Positions 55,413-64,000 of a DNA stretch of 64,000 nt are shown here, piece after piece. This DNA is from Rhizopus sp. PT2906 (Eukaryota > Mucoromycota > Mucoromycetes > Mucorales > Rhizopodaceae): assembly GCA_025529335.1 (NCBI GenBank), contig JAMYHX010000214.1, positions 1 through 64,000 on the forward strand, read 5' to 3'. Each line of letters starts with the position of its first letter. The first letter of the stretch is position 1. Made by a program: the position numbers and the translations under genes. The notes beneath the pieces were generated by a model. That model made no database searches. It saw nothing but the letters and a program-made list of their open reading frames with translations, and was not told the origin of the DNA.

Positions 55413-56954
55413 AGTTACACGAAAAGAATAACTTTAAAAAACATATATGTATATATATCCGAGCCGGATTGATAAAGTGCGGACCGATTGTTTTCTTTTT
55501 CGAGCCGCCTTTGAATTTTTGAGTTTCCTTTTTTGAAAAGTTACCCATAATCTCTTTTACATTATGTACCTTTATTACTTTGTTTCCTCATTTTGTTTTC
55601 TCATTAATAAGAGCTTTGTCTTTTTCTCACTCATGTATAATATAAATATGTAAAGCTATATTCGACATATATGCTAAGGATTACTGCAAGCGCTATTAAA
55701 GAGTTTTCCAATGTGGTCCAGATTATTGCGCACTTTAACCAAAAACTTTCAGATAATCAAATGCAGCTTCTGATGGAAGAACAAGAGGCTGAGAATAATT
55801 TCGCAGCTTGTAGCATTATATGCTACTAGGGGGAAAGCTACTAAACAAACCTCTATGAAAATACAAATGCCTTGAAGATGCAGAAAAATCAGGAAAAAAA
55901 GATTCATGTCAGGCTACGATAGATATCCAGTTCTACCACAATACTGAAAACAGACATTAATATTATCATAATGACTTTCTCTCTCTCTCCCACTACCATG
56001 ATTCAAGTAGAAATATTTTGTACCCATTTCGTAAAGAATCACTCTTTACAGAACAAAACTTGGTGATACCACTGGTGGTTATGTACACCAAGAAGACAGA
56101 TGTCAATAAAATATGAGAAGCATCATAAATGATTGAAAGTAATGGAACTGTTAGCAATATTGATAGTGTTTTATATTATCAAAAAGACAGATCAATACTT
56201 TTAGGACTCTTTTTTATTCCATAATATATATAAAGCTCTTTTCTTGGTTTATCTTTTTATTGCAAAGTTCATTTGCAAAAACCTTTTCAGTCTAATTATC
56301 AATTGTATCTTTACTCTAACAAGACTAATTGCAAGGTAGATGATATTTTTGGGGAGTATCTTGGATAAATCGTTTGTTCATATTGGCCTTTGAAGCTGTT
56401 GTTTCTCTTGGTATAGAAGCTTGGTACTTATTTTGAAAGAAGGCGCTTTGGTGAAAATCGTAAACTCTAGTTTTTGTTATTTTATTGATATTTGCTCTTC
56501 AATCTTTGTATTTACAAAGTTGAATGCAGCGGGAGATTTGCTTGTTCTTGAAAAACTTGGCATGGTAATGTATGATATCGCATTGGGTGATGATGTCCTT
56601 TTCTTTGCTTTTATTCTTTTCATCGCTGGTGGTAATATTCGCCATACAGGGCTTTCTCTAAGTAAAAGGATCCAGAGCTGTATGTCTATGTCGTCGATGC
56701 TTTTTGCAAATCGATCCTACGTCATTTAAAAATATTGGATACGCTTCACTGCAAGAGCTATGGTGGAAGACATATTAAACCAATTTTATGGCGTGTTTTC
56801 CTGGATCATTGTTTGACTTTAAGCGACAAAAAGCATAAATTGTGTTCCAATAACTTCCCATTGTGATAATAAAAAGAAAGTAGTGATTGTGTATGCATGC
56901 AGTTAGATTACAGCATCGATATAATTAAATGATAGTAATAAATATATATATATT
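55413..56954. other. Gene-poor region with short protein-like frames
   Basis: A 52-codon frame at 55671-55829 (SNVVQIIAHFNQKLSDNQMQ) and a 102-codon frame at 56421-56729 look partly protein-like but have no recognised domains. I do not call genes here. Confidence 0.3.
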
Positions 56955-58992
56955 TTATTCAGAAGAAATGAGAAGAGTGCTATTACTGTCTTGCCATGCC
57001 TTTTCTAATTGAAACAGCTCACTTGCATATTCAGGACTTGGTAAAGCACTAGATTGCCAATCTGTTTCCAAAAAGCTACTCACTCTGCCGTGAACTCTAT
57101 TCTCCATCTTCATAAGTTCTGTTATAAATCCAATGTTGGGTGACATCGTAGGTCTAGCCTTAATAACATGACGATAAGCTTGTTTCAAGGTCCATCTTTC
57201 TGAAGTGACAAGATAAGCCAAGATAGCCGTGATTGAACGTGATTTTCCAGCTTTACAATGAACATAAATAGGCTCATGGTTCTTTTTTGCTTCCTCTAAA
57301 TAAGAACATAAGTAAACTGTCATTCTGCTTCTTTTTGTATTTACCAATAAAATGAACAGCTTGCATCATGACAAGCTCAATATTTTTCATCTCGACTGTA
57401 TCTCTGGCTGCAATTTTGTGATAAATGACATTGCGACCGAGGCCTTCATCCTGACACTCTTCTGCCATATTTAAAACCCGTTTGATATTGCGTGCTTCCA
57501 GTTGATCTGCTTGCTCCTTTGTCTCAATTTCAGGTCCAACATACAGGAATCCTCGTATGATTTCAGAAATGATGAACCCAAATTCAGCTTCAGTCCTTGG
57601 CGAGGCAGTCATCATACTCGACTCATCATCTTCAGCAACACGATTAAGGTTAGGTTGAGGCTGAATCACGTCGAGCTGTTGCTCTTGTTGCTGTAATTCA
57701 GATCTTCGTTTTGCTCTTCTGGCCAAAGCGTTTGCATTGTTAACACGAGCAGCTTGGGTATCTAGGCTGAAAAGACTAGTGCGTTTGTGATTTTTCGAGT
57801 CACCGATTGTGTAGCTAACAGATCGTCTTGGTATATTGTTAAGCTTCAAACAAGTGTTGTTATGATTGTTGATGTTGATGTTATTAGTATTATGCATAGT
57901 ATGATGTTGATTATTATTATTATTATTATAAATAACAGTGCCAGCACTAGATTGATTAGATTCTATCCAATCTTCATGATGAAATGCATTAAATCCGCCT
58001 GCCAAATAATAAGCCTTTCCTTCATTTTGAATTGATTTTTCAAGCACTTTCACCAGTGTCCATGCCTGTGATGTCTGATCGTCTTCGAGCATCTCTTCAT
58101 CATAAACCACCCACACTTTCTTTTTGTCTTCATTCTCTGGAATCTGTTTGAGTTGATACAAGTCCCTTCCTTCTGCTGTGGTAATAAAGTTTTCCAGATT
58201 AAAATTGGAGACAGTACCTCGTCGATAACGTTTGACGAGTAGTGAAGGTAAATTGACATTGATGGAGCCACAAATTCTTCGTTTTTGATAATCCATCAAG
58301 TTTCGTACATCAATCAAGGTAACAACACTGGACGAATCCTCTTCTAATAGACGAACCAGCTCCTCAGGCTGAATGGCAACACCGAGTGTTTTTGCGTGTG
58401 ACTCCGAATGAGTACGGTTGAGCGAGGTATGGCTGGTCTGGACATGAAGATGCTGATGACTAATGGAGCGGTGAGGAGTGAGTGGACCAGTGCCTACTTT
58501 AGATAATAATGTCTGAGGGTCCTCGAAAGACAAGGTTAATTTATCCAGTTTAGCACGTTGTTTTGGATCTAGAGTGAGATCTGCCAAAGTGATTATTTGT
58601 TGGTTCATTTGAGACAAATGACCAAATGTAAAAGAGTGACGAACATGATTATCCTTTAAAGAAGATAACTGTTGACGAGTACGACGAAGGGTATTGTGTT
58701 GTTCAGCAGAATGTCTTTTACGTTGTCTCAAAGGTAAAGTAGCTGTTGACTTGGATAGAATGGGATCATTATTCGTTTTTGGAATTATATTTATATTTGG
58801 TAATGATACAGATGGTCTCGGTTGATTTAATAGTGTTTTATCATTATCTGATACATGATGTTTAGGCTTCCTTGAGAGTTGAATAGGAAATCGCTTAAAT
58901 AAAGCATTGGCTAAGCTACTACTCGAAATTGATTTCTTTGGTGTCTTTTCTTCTGTTCTTTTTGATTTATTGCGATATCGATCAAAAATCAT
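56955..58992 (-). CDS. Dual-specificity MAP kinase phosphatase with inactive rhodanese domain
   Basis: Two exons (58992-57345, 57295-56955) encode 662 aa in phase; ATG 58992 is the first in frame. The order is: a basic low-complexity N-terminus, a rhodanese/CH2 domain at about residues 205-335 (VVTLIDVRNLMDYQKRRICG, ending with YYLAGGFNAFHHEDW), an Asn/Gln-rich linker, and the DSP domain (GFLYVGPEIETKEQADQLEA) with general acid in AARDTVEM and catalytic VHCKAGKSRS. The segment LVKRYRRG within the CH2 domain resembles the kinase-docking motif of MAPK phosphatases. The rhodanese active-site Cys is missing (VWVVYDEEM). Function: dephosphorylates Tyr/Thr of MAP kinases, like yeast Msg5. Confidence 0.88.
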
Positions 58993-60362
58993 GACTTTCA
59001 AAGAAAGGAAAAAAAAAAAAGAAGAAGGAAGAAAAAAAAAAAAATATAAAAGATAATAATAAAAATAATAATAATAATAAAACTCCCTTTTTTTTTATAT
59101 TTTTGTATTTCTTCTAATAACAACAGCAAATAATAAAATCTCTTGTCCCTTTTTTGTACATATTTCACAATTGAAAATTACCTTTAAGAAAATCATGTCT
59201 TGCTTTCTTTATGTTCATTCTTTTCTTTTTTTTTTTTTTACTTATTTATTTCGTGTAACTTGGACATTTGTATTTTTAAATGATCATGTCGCAGATTCAA
59301 AAATAAAGGTTGCATTTTTTTTTTAAAAATAGAACCTAGAATCTCTTAAATGTTTTTGACAAACAATTAAAGAGTAGTCAAGGAGCGATTATAAAACAAG
59401 GTTGACTTTTTTGAAGGGAGAACTTGCTGATCATTATTCTTTTGTTTTCAGAATGAATTTTATAATAAAAGGGGAGGAATCAATTTTACACAGTTACGGA
59501 TGACAATCAATTCTTTTTAATATTGATATTTAATAGAATCATTGCCCTTTTGAGCCATAATATGTTAGGTTTATCGCATCTTTAAGATTATTTGGTAATA
59601 CTTTAAAGAAAGATCTTCATTATCCATTTAATGTGTGGCAAGCTCTAATTATAGAAACTGGCCAGACAGGTATCTATGCTTTTGGCATTTATCAATAGAA
59701 TTTATCTCTATGATGTAATAATACAAATATAATATATAGTGTTTTAGTACAAAAGATGTCAAGGGAGCAAAAATTTCCTTGGCCATCATGCTCAATACAA
59801 GAAAAAAAAAAACAAGGCACTCCTTTTAGTTTGCGTATATTTAATCACTGAAAGATAAAGAGAAATTTCTAGTGTGCTTTAAACAATAGTCTAAAAAGTC
59901 ATGGTAAACTTTTACATATTAGCTCAAGCAGAGAGAGAGAGAGAGAGATGTCATATATGACAAATAGAGACACGCCACACATTGGTTCTTTTTTAAAAAT
60001 GGCACATATTGCTTTCATTGTTATTGCCAAGTGATTATTTATGATCCGATTAAATAAAGGCTCGTGATATGAAGCAGAGAAAGAGAGAGAGAAAGAATGA
60101 AAGTAAGGGATGACAACTGGAATGTTTTTATAACAAGAGATGTACTTTACCAAAAAGATAATCAATCAGCCTGTTTTACTAAAAGAAGTGGATACTAGAT
60201 ACATGAGCTATAGATGATATTGTATCAAAAGAAAAAAAAAAAAAAAGAGAGAGATGGTCGTGTTTAAATTGACAGTAATGCCATTCAAGCGGGGTTTATT
60301 GAATGCGTGTAATTAGAGCCCAATTAATCCCCTTTCTCTCTCTTTTGTTTTCTTTTGCCAAG
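58993..60362. other. Divergent intergenic region
   Basis: 1.4 kb of A/T-rich DNA with (AAT)n, poly-T and GA-dinucleotide runs (about 59932-59948 and 60079-60094). It carries the promoters of the phosphatase and the mannosyltransferase. No gene. Confidence 0.5.
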
Positions 60363-62865
60363 ATGGCTACCATGAAGAGAAGGAATATTCCTCAGGGAAT
60401 AGAGAAACAGCCTTCGTTCAGTATATTAGACGATGAAAAGGATAAAATACATAAAGCTTATTATCCACCACCTTCACCTGTTACTTATTCTTCTAATAAG
60501 GTAGAATAGCTTTTATATATAAATGTATATTAATCTATAAACATTTCTCATTTAGCATGTCGCCTTTTTACAAAAACATAAACATGCCATAATCACGTTC
60601 ACATTAACTCTCTTATCCTTTTGGACACGGTTCAGAAAGATTTCACTCAGTAACACGGTTGTCTGGGACGAAGCTCACTTTGGCAAAGTAAAAGGGTTTA
60701 TGAATTGTATATTATAATATCTAACTTTTCCTAGTTTGGATCTCATTATTTAAACCATGACTTTTATTTTGATGTTCATCCACCTCTCGGTAAGATCCTT
60801 GTTGGGTTATCTGGATGGTTAGCAGGCTATGATGGATCGTTTTCATTCGAATCTGGTGCTGTATATCCTGAACACGTCAATTATACTGTCATGCGTATAT
60901 TCAATGCCTTTTTTGGTGCAATGATGGTCCCTATTGCTTACTTGACTGCTCTTCAATTGAGAATGTCTCTCAAGGCTTCCTTACTGGCTGCCACTATGGT
61001 TCTGTTAGGTAAGAAGATGACGATAGTGAACAAGATGATGTACTTATTCTTTTTCTAGATAATGCATACCTTACCATCAGTCGTTTCATCTTGCTAGATT
61101 CCATGTTGTTATTCTTTACTTGTACATCACTTTATACACTTTCAGTATTCCACAATTTACGTCATATGTAAGGAACAAATATAAAATAAGGTAGATTATG
61201 TAATAACCCAATCACTAGACCATTCTCCGTCAAGTGGTGGACATGGCTTGGGTTGACAGGTGCATCCCTAGGTTGTGTGTTGAGTGTCAAGTGGGTAGGT
61301 TTATTTGCTGTTGCACTTGTAGGCGTCTATACGATCGAAGACCTTTGGACTATGTGGGGCGATCTTCGTATGCCATACAAGACATACATGCATCATTGGC
61401 TTGCACGTATTGTTTGCTTGATTGTGCTTCCATTCTCGATCTATATCATGTCATTTGTCTTGCACTTTGCACTTTTGTACAGGAGTGGACCTGGCGATGC
61501 CCAAATGAGTTCTCTGTTTCAAGCAAACTTGCAAGGCAATTCAATGGCCGATAACCCACTCGAGGTTGCCTATGGTTCTAACTTGACGATCAAGAACGCT
61601 GGTTTTGGAGGAGGTCTACTCCACTCACATGTTCAGACATATCCTGAAGGATCAAAGCAGCAACAAGTGACCTGCTATCACCACAAGGATGACAACAACA
61701 ACTGGACCATTCGTCCTCCACGCGACTATGGAAGCAATGAAGAATACGATCAACCTGAGAACGAACAGTTTGTGAGGTTCATTAAGGATGGTGACATTGT
61801 TCGTCTGGCGCACATGTCTACTGGCCGCAACTTACACAGTCATCCTGTGAACGCGCCTGTCACAGACAGTCAGTGGGAAGTCAGTGGATATGGTAATGAG
61901 ACGATTGGTGATGTGCAGGATAACTGGATTGTTGAAATCGTCGATGACTTTGTTTACGGCAACAAGGAACGTATTCGATCATTGACAACACGATTCAGGC
62001 TTCGTCATGAGAAATTAGGATGTCTATTAACAGCAGACAATAGTGTTTTACCTCAGTGGGGGTTTAAGCAAACTGAAGTATACTGCGACAAGCGCAATGA
62101 GACAAACAACCCGCATTCCATGTGGAACGTTGAACAGCACTGGAATTATAAACTACCGGCAGCACCTCGTAGTGCCTACAAGTCGCCTTTCTGGCGCGAT
62201 TTTATTGCTCTGAATGTAGCCATGTGGACATCCAATAACGCTCTCACGCCAGATCCTGACAAATTAGACATTTTATCTTCTGAACCCTCGGAATGGCCAT
62301 TGGTGACCGTAGGACTTCGTATGTGCGGTTGGGGCGATAATCAGGTCAAGTATTACTTGTTGGGTAATCCCATTGTCTGGTGGCTATCTATTGGTGCCAT
62401 CGTTGCATTTTGTTTAACGACGGGATTCTATGTGATTCGCATGCAACGAAAGATATTTGATTTGACGAATGGTAAGTTATAATACTATGTTATTGAATTG
62501 ACATTTGAAAATGCTTTTTCTATATAGCTCAGTGGGACCATTTCTTTTATGTGGGCAAGACATTATTCCTTGGATGGTTTTTTCATTATATTCCCTTCTT
62601 CATCATGGGCCGTGTTACTTATCTGCATCACTATTTTCCAGCCCTCTATTTTAGTATTCTAATGGTTCCATTCCTCATGGATCATTTCACACAAAATGCA
62701 AGTCAGAGAGTACAGTGGATGGTATTTATTCCCGTCTATGTTGCAGTCATTGGTACCTTTATACATTTTGCACCCATTTCATTTGGCTTAGAAGGCCCTA
62801 TTACAGATTATACATCACTTCAATGGAGGAAGACATGGAATATCATACAAGAAGTGATTGAATAA
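60363..62865 (+). CDS. Dolichyl-phosphate-mannose protein O-mannosyltransferase, PMT2 type
   Basis: Six exons (60363-60500, 60556-60687, 60735-61008, 61059-61167, 61219-62471, 62528-62865) encode 747 aa in phase. I chose ATG 60363 (context AAGATGG) over an earlier in-frame one. The catalytic DE pair is in VVWDEAHFGKFGSHYL, followed by the family motif FYFDVHPPLGKILVGLSGWL. Many membrane helices surround a luminal loop with three MIR repeats (NAGFGGGLLHSHVQTYPEGS, DGDIVRLAHMSTGRNLHSH, RFRLRHEKLGCLLTADN). The C-terminus has LGWFFHYIPFFIMGRVTYLH. It adds the first mannose to Ser/Thr in the ER, as a dimer with a PMT1-type partner. The subfamily assignment is from pattern only. Confidence 0.92.
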
Positions 62866-63075
62866 ATGAAGGAGAGATTTGACAATTAAAAAAAAAAAAG
62901 AAAGAACAAAGAAACGTTGACAATAAACTCTAATGTAACTGTGTTACTGTGATTCATTTTGCCATGAGGTACAACGACAAATAAGTAACATTTGAAAATA
63001 ATTACATGCAGATTTCTTTTTTCTTTTTGTTTTATACATATTTCATTATTATTATTATTATTATTATTAGTTTGG
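62866..63075. other. Short intergenic region with (ATT)n microsatellite
   Basis: An ATT trinucleotide run lies at about 63046-63068, just before the start codon of the G-alpha gene. Confidence 0.6.
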
Positions 63076-64000
63076 ATGGGCAATTTTAAAAGTAGTCTAA
63101 AAGGGGACAAACAAAATGGATCAAGTATCAGTAAAAGCATCGACAGACAAATAAAGGCTGATCAAAAAAGAATGAAGAGGGAAGTGAAACTGTTGTTGCT
63201 AGGTAATAAATACCCTGCGAAATAGAATGAAAGGCTAAGAAAGAAAATTATAGGTGCGGGAGAATCTGGAAAATCAACAGTGATCAAACAGATGAGATTA
63301 ATTCACGCCTCTGGATTCAAAGCGAGTGAACGAGAAGGGTTTAGAGTCATTGTATTTTTAAATGTATTTTCAACTATGCAAACATTATTAGAAGCATTAG
63401 AAGTATTAAATTTACCATTGGACGATCCTGTGCTAAGAGAGTATACAAAATTATTCAAACAAACGCCTTCATTAGAAGAAAATCAACCTTTTCCCGAAAT
63501 ATATCTTCAACCACTCAAATCACTCTGGAAGAATGAGAGTATACAAACTGCCTATCAAAAGGGAAATATGTTTGCATTACACGATAATATATCATAGTAA
63601 GCATTTCCCCAAAAAATAATGTAATGTATTCTCATGATTTTGTAAGTTTTTATGATCAGATAGATAATCTCTGGAGCCCGGGTTATAAGCCATCAGATCA
63701 AGACATCATTCGGTGTAGAGCAAAGACAACGGGTATAGTGGAGACCACATTTCATCTCGGTAATCTGACTTATCGCATGTTTGATGTGGGCGGACAAAGA
63801 AGCGAAAGAAAGAAGTGGTATGCCATGTTTGCGCGCAAAAAAAAAAAAAAAAAGTTAAATTTGGAACTTATTGAACGTTACCTAGGATACATTGCTTTGA
63901 TAACGTTACAGCTATTTTATTTGTGGTGGCCATCAGTGGTTACGATCAATGTTTAGCAGAGGATAGAGCATCGGTAAGAAGGAATCTGTGTAAGTTTTAG
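63076..64000 (+). CDS. Heterotrimeric G-protein alpha subunit, 3' end beyond window
   Basis: Four exons visible (63076-63202, 63254-63596, 63647-63817, 63886-63973); phase is kept and the last visible intron begins at 63974. MGNFKSS at the start fits N-myristoylation. GTPase motifs: GAGESGKSTVIKQM (P-loop), RCRAKTTGIVET (switch I with the arginine finger) and DVGGQRSERKKW (switch II with catalytic Gln). An all-helical domain lies between P-loop and switch I. About 243 residues are inside the window; roughly 110 more, including NKxD, should follow. It transduces signals from G-protein-coupled receptors at the plasma membrane. Confidence 0.93.

Overview
The window is nuclear DNA of a filamentous fungus. 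The genes are AT-rich and broken by short (about 45-150 bp) GT-AG introns with CTAAC/CTGAC-like branch points. The intergenic DNA is full of poly-T/poly-A and CT runs. The gene set is typical of early-diverging fungi, most likely a Mucoromycota/Mucorales species: Rxt2-like HDAC subunit, CreA-like zinc finger, PMT mannosyltransferase, CorA/Alr-type Mg transporter, TALE homeobox, and many Tc1/mariner remnants. Species is not determinable from sequence alone.

Layout. 1-7.2 kb: a truncated unknown gene, two F-box proteins (one with an unusual SHD1 + F-box + Cys-rich architecture), and a decayed unknown multi-exon gene. 8.2-16.1 kb: aldo-keto reductase, WD40/inositol-polyphosphate 5-phosphatase, peroxisomal enoyl-CoA hydratase-like protein and a CorA transporter. 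16.1-18.4 kb: gene-poor, with a LINE reverse-transcriptase relic. 18.4-32.0 kb: a dense cluster of PDI, a secreted Lys/Thr-repeat protein, ethanolamine-phosphate cytidylyltransferase, Cdc6, a WRAP53/TCAB1-like WD protein, PRPP synthetase, a TALE homeobox factor, a CBM21 PP1-targeting subunit and WBP11. 32.1-35.3 kb: a TA-flanked 3.2-kb Tc1/mariner-type element with a decayed transposase, a second decayed gene and a nested inverted-repeat element. 35.8-43.3 kb: ribosomal protein uS15 (RPS13), mitochondrial MEF2, Sar1, a MITE and a glyoxal-oxidase-like AA5 enzyme. 43.9-47 kb: a transposon graveyard (Tc1 transposase, Ty3/gypsy integrase relic). 47.5-53.5 kb: CreA-like zinc finger, small acidic protein, Rxt2-like protein, glycerol kinase, Rtc3/SBDS-like protein. 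53.5-57 kb: gene-poor, holding a tRNA-Val(TAC). 57-64 kb: rhodanese-DSP MAP kinase phosphatase, PMT2-type mannosyltransferase, and a G-alpha subunit running off the right edge.

The genes are mostly independent housekeeping or signalling units. Some adjacent pairs look co-organised: the homeobox gene and PRPP synthetase share a 413-bp divergent promoter, and the TCAB1-like and PRPP synthetase genes overlap tail to tail by 16 bp. I reconstructed exon junctions by hand and checked that reading phase is kept for nearly all multi-exon genes; exceptions are stated. I see no convincing multi-gene novel system. The most unusual items are the SHD1/F-box/Cys-rich protein, the Lys-Thr repeat secreted protein, the orphan decayed gene families and the composite Tc1 element.
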